From: Xanthomarina gelatinilytica
Lineage (GTDB): Bacteria > Bacteroidota > Bacteroidia > Flavobacteriales > Flavobacteriaceae
DNA length: 50,827 nucleotides
Reading direction: 5' to 3'
NCBI RefSeq assembly: GCF_000348685.1
Contig: NZ_ANLA01000018.1
Coordinates: forward strand, 1-50,827
Part shown: in pieces, positions 1 through 8,947 of the stretch
Position numbering within the stretch: the stretch's first letter is position 1
Layout of the letters: every line of letters starts with the position of its first letter
Notes under the pieces: generated by a model
The model's input: only the letters and a program-made list of their open reading frames with translations
Database searches by the model: none
Told to the model about the DNA's origin: nothing
Position numbers and translations under genes: made by a program

Positions 1-480
1 ACCATAACCTGTCCTGCTGATATTACCCTAAGCAACGATGCTGGTCAATGTGATGCGATTGTAACTTGGACGGCGCCTACCGGTGCTGATAACTGTGCTG
101 GTGCTGTGGTAACCAGTTCGCACAATCCTGGGGATACCTTCCCGATTGGGACAACTACCGTAACCTATACCATTACGGATGCGGCTGGCTTAACAGCTTC
201 TTGTTCCTTTGACGTGACCGTAAACGATACTGAAAATCCAACCATAACCTGTCCTGCTGATATTACGGTAAACAACGATGCTGGGCAATGTGATGCGGTC
301 GTTACCTGGACGGCGCCTACGGGTGCTGACAACTGTGCTGGTGCTGTGGTAACCAGTTCGCACAATCCTGGGGACACCTTCCCGATTGGGACAACTACCG
401 TAACCTATACCATTACGGATGCGGCTGGCTTAACAGCTTCTTGTTCCTTTGACGTGACCGTAAACGATACTGAAAATCCA
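1..480 (+). repeat. Tandem 240-bp HYR repeat, two copies
   Basis: Bases 1-240 and 241-480 align without gaps, with about 11 differences (about 95 % identity). The last 60 bases of each copy are identical. Each copy encodes one 80-residue HYR module. Copy 1 is cut by the window edge, so the array probably continues upstream. The following module (from 481) is clearly diverged, so only the upstream side is homogenised. Confidence 0.95.
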
Positions 481-3400
481 ACCATTGCTTGTCCTGGAGA
501 TCAAAATGTAATATTTGATACTAATTGTGAGTTTTCACTACAAGATTATACTGCTTTAACATCCACATCTGATAATTGTGACAATAACATAACCGTAACC
601 CAAAGCCCTGAACCTGGAGCGCTTATTACTGGGGTTGTAACTGTTACTTTAACAGCAACTGACGATGCAAATAATTCTAGCACTTGTACCTTTGATGTTA
701 TTCCTTCTGATAATGAAGTTCCTACTGCACAATGTCAATACATTACAGTGGTATTAAGTGCTACTGGCAGTTATACTATTAGTGCATCAGATATAGATAA
801 TAGTTCATATGATAATTGTGGCGTGGCTTCAATAAGCGTATCTCCTGATACATTTGATTGTAATGATATAGGTGATAATCAAGTGACATTGACCGTTACC
901 GATGTGAATGGACTTACTTCACAGTGTACTGCAATAGTAACTGTTCAAGATAATACAGCGCCTAACATAACTAACTGTGGCAATATTACCATTGGTCCTT
1001 TAACCTTAGATGATGTAACTGGTGAAATAAGTGTAACCCAAGCTCAAATTGATGCCGCTTATACGGCAACTGATGCCTGTGGAATTGCTTCTGCAACGCT
1101 ATCACAAACCACTTTTGGATGTAATGATATTGGAACAAATAATGATGTTAATTTAACAATAACCGACATAAATGGTAACTCAAGTACTTGCTATGGCATA
1201 ACGGTTATCATTGAAGCACCAACTATAGATGGTGGAACCATTGAAGGCTATATAGATGTACCTAATCCAGATCCTGCGAGTGACATTATTGAATATTCTT
1301 ATTGCCTTTATGATGAAAATGGTAATATCACGCAGCAAGATGTTGTTTTTAATTTAACAATTGATCCTGCATTAAATTTTATTGGATGGGAAGTTGCAAC
1401 TCAAGATCCAAGCACCCAAATATGGAGTTGGACACCTTATTCAATAAATCCATCAAATCCATTACAACTAATTTTACCTGATATTGATGAATCTTTATTG
1501 GTAAGAGCTGTCATTCAATCTGGTACTTGTATTGCTTACTCTGCTGAAGCTGTTTTAATAGTTCTGCCTCCTGAAGAACCACCAATTATTATAAATGTTT
1601 CCAGTGACAACAGTTGTTCACCACCTGAGTACACTATCGTTGCAGAAAGTTTTTTTGAATATTACGGACAATTCGGAGAAGGAGGCCTCTTCAATCAAGC
1701 AAACCTTAATAATTTAGGCTGGCTTGTTGATGGTGTGGCTGTAATGTCTGCTGGTGGAAACAATACTTCACAGTCAACTTGGAGAGAAGTATCTCAATTA
1801 ACGCCACTTGCAGGCATTTATCATTATCCTCAAGAAGGCTCTAAATTTGGTACTGTATATGGCCCAACCGATTCCGCATTAGAAACACCTATTTTTAATA
1901 CTGTTGGCATGACTGCTGCAGAAGCTCAAGTAGAATTTTATCAAGCTTTCTTTTTATGTGATGGGGCAAGTGCTGTTATAGAATTATCTTTGGACGGCGG
2001 TCAAAATTATTCGGAAACTTTAGCAACCTATACAGGAACTACTGATACAGGCCTTGAAATATTTCGTCCTAGTGGGAATCAGAATAATTGCGATAGTTAC
2101 AAAATAAGACAAGATGGTTACGAATTCGTTACATTAGATTTATCGTCCTATCTAGGCGAACCTAACTTAAGACTTAGATTCTCTTATTTTGGAATAACTG
2201 CAGGGTCTTGTAATGTAACAGTTAACGATGTCGATAATGTTATTCCTAATAACTTACCATGTGGTACTGGTATCACCAAAACAGTATCTAGTTCTTGGGC
2301 TATTGATGGCTTAAGAGTCCCTTACGACCCTATTGATACAGAATTAGAATGGACTGATGAAAATGGAAATGTTGTAGCCACTGGTGAAACTGTAACAGTT
2401 TCTCCAGTTACTCCAGGAACCCAAGAATATGGGGTCACCGCTTTAGTCGATCAATGCAGAGTAGCAGGAGATGAAGGTACAGAGTTTGTAACACTAGATT
2501 ATAGTTTAGCATATGCTGGTCAAGATTTCACTCCAACGTCTGACACATGTGGTCAATCAAGTATTGATCTCAAAGCCTATGACAACACTATTAGAGCCAA
2601 TGAGAATTTAGCATATTGGAACAATATAATGCCTGATAAACCTGGCAGCCCAGGAACTCCATTGTTTACTGCACCTCCTCTTGATGATAATGGTACGCCT
2701 GGAGATAATTCGGATGATACTTATCCAACGAATTATCCAGGAACTGGTATGACAGGCTCTTGGAGTTGGACTGCAGTATTACAGGAATGTGCTACTTTTA
2801 CACCTACCTTTACAAGTAACACAGATCCTAGAGCAACCTTTACCGCGCCACCAGGTGTATATAATTTAACATGGACACTCCAAAATGGCTGTTCTGATAC
2901 TGTACAAGTAACAATTAACAGTTGCACTAATTTAGATTTTGATGGCATCAATGATTATGTAACTTTTAAAAACAATTATAACTTAAACAGTAATTTTAGT
3001 ATTGAAGCTTGGATTAAACCAAATGCCATTTCTGGAACTATATTCTCAAGAAAAGATAATACAGTAAGTACTGCTGGTTACGATCTAAGTTTATCAGGTG
3101 GAAGTTTAGTATTTAATTTTGGTTCTGGTTCCATTTCAACTGGAAATATTATTAATACAAGCAGATGGTTTCATGTTGCTGTAACTTTTGATGGTTCTTA
3201 TAAATTATATGTTGATGGCGTACTTAAAAATACCGTTTCAGGTAGTGCCCCTCAAACTACGCCAAATAATATTGAAGCAATTCTTGGAGCCATAGACCAA
3301 TCCCCACAAGAACAACCTGTTAATTATTATTCAGGATGGATAGACGAATTTAGGGTATGGAATAGAGCTTTAAACCAACAGCATATTCGACAGATGATGA

Positions 3401-5544
3401 ATCAAGAGATTAAAGAGTTAGGTGGTAATGTAGGCGGCGAGGTAATTCCTACTAAAATTTATGGTGTAGATACCAATCAAGATGGTACCGAAGAAGATTT
3501 ACTGACTTGGGCACATTTAGACGGATATTATCGTATGGCTGTGGATTGTGGTTATTTAACGGCTTATAAAGGAGTAAGTGGTAGACTTCGAAATATTACT
3601 TCACAACAAACAGAAAATGCACCTATTCCATACACAACAAAACAAAACGGAGATTGGGACAATATTAACACCTGGTCTGAAAGTGTTTGGCACATACCAA
3701 ACAGTACAGAGCATGGAACAAAAATAGATTGGAATATTGTAAGAACAGCACACAATATTTCGTCTGGAGATAAAGATATAACCGTTTTAGGTTTACTGGT
3801 TGACACCAATGAGTTCAGTATAGAAGATCCAAATACGCCATTAAACGAAAACAATGAGGGACAAATGCTCTGGGTAACAAAATATTTAAAACTCGATGGA
3901 AAATTAGATCTTGTAGGAGAATCTCAATTAGTTCAAAAACGCTATAATACCATACAATTTGAAGATAGTGCTTTTGACAACACTAGCACAGGTTACATAG
4001 AACGAGACCAACAAGGTACATCAAATCCCTTTAATTACAACTATTGGAGTTCTCCAGTAGCACCAAATAACGCAGCTCTAGATAACAGTAATAGTTATTC
4101 TATTGGTAGTGTCTTAAGAGATGGCACCATAACTGTTCAAAACCCTATAAACAGATTTATTGCTTGGACTGGAAACTATACAGCTTCCGCCAGTAATCCT
4201 GCTCAAATTAGCAATCGTTGGCTCTATGCTTATATCAATAACCCTTCAAATGATTATTATTCTTGGGAATACATAAGTAATACAGGAACCATTCCAATTG
4301 GCTTAGGTTTCACAATGAAAGGTAGCGGTAACGCAACTGCAAATCAAAACTATGTGTTTTTAGGTAAACCAAACAACGGAACCATCTCTTCCCCTATTGG
4401 TGCCTTACAACAATCTTTGGTTGGAAACCCATACCCTTCTGCAATAGATTCAAAAGAGTTTATTTTAGACAATGGCCCTTCAGGAACAAATAGTATTACT
4501 GGAACTTTATACTTCTGGGAACATTATACCTCTAATGCAACACATATCACCGAACTATATGAAGGTGGCTATGCTGCTTTAAATTTTACAGGTGGTGTTG
4601 GAGCTGTACAACATCCAGATTTAATTATCAGCAATAATGGAACAAAAATTCCTGAAAGATATATTCCAGTTGGACAAGGTTTCTTTGTAGAAGCTAGTAC
4701 AACTAATGCTCAAGTGACATTCAAAAATAGCCAAAGAATTTATAAAACAGAAGCCTACACAACAGATTCTTATGAAGGTTCTGTATTTATTAGAACCTCA
4801 TCAGATAACAATGAGAATGCTACTGAAGAAATTACAATTAAACGACTCCGACTTGAATTTATTTCTCCTGAAGGAGCACTAAGACCCTTGCTATTGGGTT
4901 TTGTTCCAAACGGTACAGCTACAGATGGCGTAGATTGGGCATACGATGGTAAGAATAATGATGAGTCAACCATTAGCGATTTATCTTGGATGATAAGTGA
5001 TGAGAAATATGTCATTCAAGGTGTTGGTGAATTCGATGTAACTAAACAGTATCCTTTAGGTTTATTCCTTAAATCTAAAGGCAATATAAACATTAGTTTA
5101 ACTGATTTAGAAAACTTTGAAACACCTATAAATGTATTTATTTATGATAGTTTACTAGATACCTATACACAAATTAACGATACCGATTTTAATTTAGATA
5201 TGGATGCAGGTGATTACTTAAACAGATTCTACCTAACATTCCAATCTGAAACCTTAACGGTAAATGAAGATGAAATCTTAGATCAATTTTTAATAAACTA
5301 TTTAAACAATTCAAACGAAATATTTATAAAAGTACCAAACAACATGACTGTTAAACAAGTATTTTTAATTCAAATCCTCGGCCAAACTGTAAATTCATGG
5401 GAAATTACTGATGCACATGCTTATCTGTCATTACCTGTAATAAGAATCCCTGTTAAAGGTATAACAGAAGGAACATACATTGTTAAAATTGTAACAAAAG
5501 ACAATAAAGCTATTAACAAAAAAGTCATTATCATGCAAAACTAA
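1..5544 (+). CDS. Giant secreted HYR/LamG protein with T9SS tail (5' end outside window)
   Basis: The frame is open from base 1, so the gene starts upstream; 1847 codons are visible. Residues 1-80 and 81-160 are two nearly identical HYR (hyalin, Ig-like) repeats with the motif TITCPADIT. About three more diverged Ig-like repeats run to residue ~405. A LamG/concanavalin-like domain lies at ~976-1125 (LDFDGINDYV, WFHVAVTFDG, DEFRVWNRAL). Residues ~1616-1760 form a module shared with the next gene, and the last ~90 residues look like a T9SS sorting domain (NEIFIKVPNN, ILGQTVNSW, final basic tail KKVIIMQN). In this family such proteins are exported by the type IX system and anchored or released at the cell surface, often acting in adhesion. 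No enzyme domain was recognised. Whether the tail is type A or type C is unsettled. A terminator follows closely. Confidence 0.9.
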   Translation, partial: TITCPADITLSNDAGQCDAIVTWTAPTGADNCAGAVVTSSHNPGDTFPIGTTTVTYTITDAAGLTASCSFDVTVNDTENPTITCPADITVNNDAGQCDAVVTWTAPTGADNCAGAVVTSSHNPGDTFPIGTTTVTYTITDAAGLTASCSFDVTVNDTENPTIACPGDQNVIFDTNCEFSLQDYTALTSTSDNCDNNITVTQSPEPGALITGVVTVTLTATDDANNSSTCTFDVIPSDNEVPTAQCQYITVVLSATGSYTISASDIDNSSYDNCGVASISVSPDTFDCNDIGDNQVTLTVTDVNGLTSQCTAIVTVQDNTAPNITNCGNITIGPLTLDDVTGEISVTQAQIDAAYTATDACGIASATLSQTTFGCNDIGTNNDVNLTITDINGNSSTCYGITVIIEAPTIDGGTIEGYIDVPNPDPASDIIEYSYCLYDENGNITQQDVVFNLTIDPALNFIGWEVATQDPSTQIWSWTPYSINPSNPLQLILPDIDESLLVRAVIQSGTCIAYSAEAVLIVLPPEEPPIIINVSSDNSCSPPEYTIVAESFFEYYGQFGEGGLFNQANLNNLGWLVDGVAVMSAGGNNTSQSTWREVSQLTPLAGIYHYPQEGSKFGTVYGPTDSALETPIFNTVGMTAAEAQVEFYQAFFLCDGASAVIELSLDGGQNYSETLATYTGTTDTGLEIFRPSGNQNNCDSYKIRQDGYEFVTLDLSSYLGEPNLRLRFSYFGITAGSCNVTVNDVDNVIPNNLPCGTGITKTVSSSWAIDGLRVPYDPIDTELEWTDENGNVVATGETVTVSPVTPGTQEYGVTALVDQCRVAGDEGTEFVTLDYSLAYAGQDFTPTSDTCGQSSIDLKAYDNTIRANENLAYWNNIMPDKPGSPGTPLFTAPPLDDNGTPGDNSDDTYPTNYPGTGMTGSWSWTAVLQECATFTPTFTSNTDPRATFTAPPGVYNLTWTLQNGCSDTVQVTINSCTNLDFDGINDYVTFKNNYNLNSNFSIEAWIKPNAISGTIFSRKDNTVSTAGYDLSLSGGSLVFNFGSGSISTGNIINTSRWFHVAVTFDGSYKLYVDGVLKNTVSGSAPQTTPNNIEAILGAIDQSPQEQPVNYYSGWIDEFRVWNRALNQQHIRQMMNQEIKELGGNVGGEVIPTKIYGVDTNQDGTEEDLLTWAHLDGYYRMAVDCGYLTAYKGVSGRLRNITSQQTENAPIPYTTKQNGDWDNINTWSESVWHIPNSTEHGTKIDWNIVRTAHNISSGDKDITVLGLLVDTNEFSIEDPNTPLNENNEGQMLWVTKYLKLDGKLDLVGESQLVQKRYNTIQFEDSAFDNTSTGYIERDQQGTSNPFNYNYWSSPVAPNNAALDNSNSYSIGSVLRDGTITVQNPINRFIAWTGNYTASASNPAQISNRWLYAYINNPSNDYYSWEYISNTGTIPIGLGFTMKGSGNATANQNYVFLGKPNNGTISSPIGALQQSLVGNPYPSAIDSKEFILDNGPSGTNSITGTLYFWEHYTSNATHITELYEGGYAALNFTGGVGAVQHPDLIISNNGTKIPERYIPVGQGFFVEASTTNAQVTFKNSQRIYKTEAYTTDSYEGSVFIRTSSDNNENATEEITIKRLRLEFISPEGALRPLLLGFVPNGTATDGVDWAYDGKNNDESTISDLSWMISDEKYVIQGVGEFDVTKQYPLGLFLKSKGNINISLTDLENFETPINVFIYDSLLDTYTQINDTDFNLDMDAGDYLNRFYLTFQSETLTVNEDEILDQFLINYLNNSNEIFIKVPNNMTVKQVFLIQILGQTVNSWEITDAHAYLSLPVIRIPVKGITEGTYIVKIVTKDNKAINKKVIIMQN

Positions 5545-5563
5545 ATGGCTTGATGAATCAAAC

Positions 5564-5597
5564 AAATCCCCATAGACTATGTCATGGGGATTTTTTT
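5564..5597 (+). terminator. Intrinsic terminator after the HYR/LamG gene
   Basis: Twenty bases after the stop codon, arm AATCCCCAT (5565-5573) pairs with ATGGGGATT (5584-5592) around a 10-base loop and runs into seven T residues. This is a classic rho-independent layout. Confidence 0.85.
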
Positions 5598-5662
5598 ATG
5601 TCTATTTATAAAACAGCAACTGCATAGCTTAAGTATGGCTCAAGTTTAGATGGTGCATGAGA

Positions 5663-6192
5663 GTGACTAGCCCTAAAAAAACCATACAGATTAATAAATA
5701 AATCCTTATAAAATTTTAAAACCATTTCTTAATCCTTAAATGACTATACAGTTATTTTAAAATTTGCCACTTTATAATATGGACTGTGTTAAAGCTCCCC
5801 TCTTCAGATGAAGAGGGGTGGACAGACAAAGTCTGGACGGGGAGTTTGATTTTATCATTTAAAAACCAATAAAAAAACGAATTAAAAAGAAGAGACGCTA
5901 TATACTAAAATCTAGATAAATAGAAGTGACCCGTCCTAAAACAGCCATACAGGTTAATAAATAAATCCTGATATAATTATACAACGCTTTTTCTTAATCC
6001 TAAAATGACTATACAGTTATTTTAAAATTTGCCACTTTATAATATGGACTGTGTTATAGCTCCCCTCTTCAGATGAAGAGGGGTGGACAGACAAAGTCTG
6101 GACGGGGAGTTTGATTTTATCATTTAAAAACCAATAAAAAAACGAATTCAAAAGAAGAGACGCTATATACTAAAATCTAAATAAATAGAAGT
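5663..6192. repeat. Two tandem copies of a ~263-bp non-coding unit with a double hairpin
   Basis: Unit 1 (5663-5925) and unit 2 (5926-6192) match closely over most of their length, best over the last ~190 bases. Each contains a strong hairpin, CCCCTCTTCA / TGAAGAGGGG (5797-5818 and 6062-6083). A second, CAGAC-AAA-GTCTG, follows at 5823-5835 and 6088-6100. An outer CTCCCC / GGGGAG pair could form instead of the first stem. No ORF covers the units. The paired-hairpin core resembles REP-type intergenic repeats known from Flavobacteria; that link is from memory and unchecked. Together with the 11-bp array this accounts for most of the 0.9-kb gap between genes; nothing else was recognised there. 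Confidence 0.85.
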
Positions 6193-6287
6193 TTCTTATA
6201 GCTTTCCTATGGCTTTCCCATGGCTTTCCTATGGCTTTCCTATGGCTTTCCTATGGATACTCCATGGATAGTGTATGGATAGTGTAT
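6189..6287. repeat. 11-bp tandem array, nine phased units in two classes
   Basis: From 6189 every 11 bases repeats. There is one degenerate unit (6189-6199) and five of the GGCTTTCCTAT type (6200-6254; the first has A at its first base and the second has one change). One intermediate follows, GGATACTCCAT (6255-6265), then two GGATAGTGTAT (6266-6287). The AT-GG junction is kept across the class switch and no unit gains or loses a base. It lies about 170 bases upstream of the next gene and does not look coding. Confidence 0.85.
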
Positions 6288-6455
6288 GAAGCCCAGCGTT
6301 TTTTCCTACAAAAATCAATTTTTTGAAGTTTCAAAGCTCAAAATTTATAAAATATCATGTATTTCATCGATTTTTTTAGTATTTCGTAGATTAATTTCAA
6401 TATTTTACTATATTAGCTATCCCAAATCATATCCATTCATTTAAACCCAAATAAA

Positions 6456-7262
6456 ATGAATAAATTAACCTACTTATGCCTCATGGTGTTGCTTTGTAGC
6501 TTTTCTGCAAATGCGACATCACATTCAACAAATACTACAGAATCTTATGCTTTTAACGACATACAACGTGTAAGAATAGATTTTACCATGCCAAATGGCT
6601 ATGTGCGTCATTTACTTTTAGCCTTTACCCCAAATAATGCTGCAACCGATGGTGTGGATTATGGTTATGACGCTTTAAACATCGATAATTTTCCAGATGA
6701 TTTAAATTGGATGATTGAACATCAGCGTTATGTGATTCAAGGGGTTGGCGCCTTTAACGATACCAAACAGTATCCCTTAGGCATGTTTATCACAAACCCT
6801 GGAGAGATTGCCATAGCTTTGGATACTTTGGAAAATTTTGATACTGATATCAATGTTTTCCTATATGATGCTTTACACAACACCTACACTTTGTTAAATG
6901 AAATTGATTTTCAAGAAACCGTTACTGCCGGAACTCACTTGGATCGTTATTTCATCGCTTTTAAAAATAACACAAACGGAAGTATCATTAACCAAGCAAC
7001 TACCTTGCTTTCCATTGAGGACATGGCAACCCAGGAAACATCTATTTCTTTTTTAAGACAATCTAAAGAGATTTATATATATTCCAACCAAAACATTGAC
7101 AAATTAGAAGTATATAATTTATTGGGAAAACGTATTTTTAGCCAAGAAGGTATTCACTTAAAAACATTAAGGTTACCAAGCCATTTCACCAACGAAAAGT
7201 ATGGCATCGTGAGAGTGTACACCCAACAAAGTGCCACAAATAAAAAACTGATCCTGAACTAA
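6456..7262 (+). CDS. Small secreted protein homologous to the C-terminal module of the upstream giant protein
   Basis: 268 residues. A signal peptide is clear at 1-~20 (MNKLTYLCLMVLLCSFSANA). Residues ~38-175 align with residues ~1616-1760 of the upstream giant protein, sharing ATDGVD, YVIQGVG, TKQYPLG, LENFDT and TYT. The C-terminal ~80 residues resemble a T9SS sorting domain (EIYIYSNQNI, LEVYNLLGKRIF, NKKLILN). The gene is thus a free-standing copy of the giant's tail: exported, with no repeat or LamG part. Function is unknown; a surface role or residue of a duplication are both possible. ATG at 6456 is the only start giving an intact signal peptide. Confidence 0.85.
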   Translation: MNKLTYLCLMVLLCSFSANATSHSTNTTESYAFNDIQRVRIDFTMPNGYVRHLLLAFTPNNAATDGVDYGYDALNIDNFPDDLNWMIEHQRYVIQGVGAFNDTKQYPLGMFITNPGEIAIALDTLENFDTDINVFLYDALHNTYTLLNEIDFQETVTAGTHLDRYFIAFKNNTNGSIINQATTLLSIEDMATQETSISFLRQSKEIYIYSNQNIDKLEVYNLLGKRIFSQEGIHLKTLRLPSHFTNEKYGIVRVYTQQSATNKKLILN

Positions 7263-7300
7263 CTCTAAAGATACCCAAATTGGTATGTAACTGCATTTTA

Positions 7301-7336
7301 AAAAGGATAATCCTATTTGGATTATCCTTTTTTTTT
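7301..7336 (+). terminator. Intrinsic terminator after the small secreted gene
   Basis: A 13-bp perfect stem (AAAAGGATAATCC, 7301-7313, with its complement at 7319-7331) has a 5-base loop and continues into a T run. Confidence 0.9.
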
Positions 7337-7423
7337 GTTCAAGAACGATTTTCTTTAAAATAAACACAAAAGATAGGATTGCTTGTTTATATGGTTTTGT
7401 GTTGCCAAGACTGACCAATATCA

Positions 7424-7454
7424 TTGATATAACAATTGCTTACTACTACTTTTG
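7424..7454 (+). promoter_or_regulatory. Candidate promoter of the symporter gene
   Basis: A -7 box TACTTTTG (7447-7454) matches the Bacteroidota TAnnTTTG pattern. A TTG lies at 7424-7426, 20 bases upstream, within the usual 17-23 base spacing. The start codon is at 7507. Inferred from motif match only. Confidence 0.4.
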
Positions 7455-7506
7455 AACTCATATTGGACAGTTTTAAAACAACCAACCCTAATAAACTTCA
7501 ATTTTC

Positions 7507-8850
7507 ATGGAATTTAGACCATTAACTGCTTTATCGGTACATTTAGAAAGTTTAATAAAAGGACGTTTATGGCTTCAGGTAATTGTTGGCTTACTTTTTG
7601 GTGCTGCACTTGGACTGTTATTAAACCCTTCCACTGGGTTGGTCTCTGAACGTGTAGGTTCTTGGTTGGCAAATTGGCTGGAGTTACCAGGACAAATCTT
7701 TATGCGATTGATACAAATGGTAATGATTCCATTGATATTTGCCTCCATTATTTCGGGGATTGTAAGCAACACCTCAGACAATTTAAAAACTTTTGGCCTA
7801 CGCTTATTTCTGTATTTCGTTTTTACAACTACAGTGGCCATAATCATTGGGCTTTCCTTAACGCTTCTCATGAAACCTGGAGAATATGTACTGTCCCTAG
7901 GCGGTTTTCCCGAAAGTAACGAAAAACAGATCCTCCCAACTGAACAGGCAAATCTTATAGATAATATTCCCATGGCCATTTCCAATCTCATTCCCAACAA
8001 TCCGTTGGAATCTATTTTAATGGGTGAAATGCTGGGAGTGGTTATTTTTACCATCATCATTGGGATAGCCATCACCCAACTTAAGGATGTAACTGCGCAA
8101 CCTATCATCCGGTTTACGGAAGCCATTCAAAAAATATGCATGATAGTTGTTTCCTGGGCCATGAAATTGGTTCCTTATGCTGTATTTGGGCTTATGGGAG
8201 CATTATTGTCCAGAATCGGCATCGGAATTTTTCTCGGACTTGGTTATTATATGTCGGTTGTGATTATTGGCTTACTTATTTTAATGTCCTTTTACCTCCT
8301 ATTGGTCTTATTTGTTGGTAAAAAAAATCCGTTTAAATTCTTAAAAGCCATTAAAGAACCTCAATTATTGGCGTTTTCTACCGCCAGCTCAGCTGCAGTC
8401 ATGCCTGTATCCATGAAAACTGCTGAAGAAAACCTTAAAATCCCTTCAAACATCAGCGATTTCGTCATTCCTATTGGTGCTACCATCAATATGGATGGAA
8501 CTGCCCTATTCCAATGTGTAACTACCTTGTTTATGGCCCAAGCTTATGGTATAGAACTTTCATTAATAAATTTAATATTGATGACTGCTACAGTTATTGC
8601 AGCGTCCATAGGAACACCTGCCATACCTGGTGGTGGTGTCATTATATTGGCCACAGTCCTGCAAAGTGCTGGTATTCCTGCTGATGGATTGATAGTGATT
8701 ATTGGTATCGATCGTATTTTAGGGATGTTTAGAACTGTTGTAAACGTAACTGGAGACCTAACAGCTTGTCTGGTTTTTAACAGGTTCTATGGAAACATCA
8801 AGCCTCTGGATACCATGGACCCTAAATTACAACCCTTGGCAAGCACTTAA
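7507..8850 (+). CDS. Dicarboxylate/amino acid:cation symporter (DAACS family)
   Basis: 447 residues, the normal length for glutamate/aspartate/C4-dicarboxylate:cation symporters such as GltP and DctA. It imports substrate across the inner membrane with Na+ or H+. Family signatures are intact: a serine-rich loop (TASSAAVMPVSMKTAEE, ~295-310), the TM7 NMDGTALFQ motif, the second re-entrant hairpin GTPAIPGGG, and the TM8 motif RTVVNVTGDLTACLV. Substrate cannot be fixed from sequence. It is a single gene with its own promoter and is convergent with the next gene. Confidence 0.92.
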   Translation: MEFRPLTALSVHLESLIKGRLWLQVIVGLLFGAALGLLLNPSTGLVSERVGSWLANWLELPGQIFMRLIQMVMIPLIFASIISGIVSNTSDNLKTFGLRLFLYFVFTTTVAIIIGLSLTLLMKPGEYVLSLGGFPESNEKQILPTEQANLIDNIPMAISNLIPNNPLESILMGEMLGVVIFTIIIGIAITQLKDVTAQPIIRFTEAIQKICMIVVSWAMKLVPYAVFGLMGALLSRIGIGIFLGLGYYMSVVIIGLLILMSFYLLLVLFVGKKNPFKFLKAIKEPQLLAFSTASSAAVMPVSMKTAEENLKIPSNISDFVIPIGATINMDGTALFQCVTTLFMAQAYGIELSLINLILMTATVIAASIGTPAIPGGGVIILATVLQSAGIPADGLIVIIGIDRILGMFRTVVNVTGDLTACLVFNRFYGNIKPLDTMDPKLQPLAST

Positions 8851-8947
8851 GGAGAGGGTTTAAAATGTGTTTTAAATTAATTTCCAAGACTTGTGGACGA
8901 AAGGACTGTAAAAATGATGTTACCATTAAAACCAAGCCATCATAAGC

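Noticed and set aside
7575-8126. Minus-strand ORF of 183 codons inside the symporter gene
   Set aside because: It lies wholly within the clearly coding symporter gene and resembles no family.
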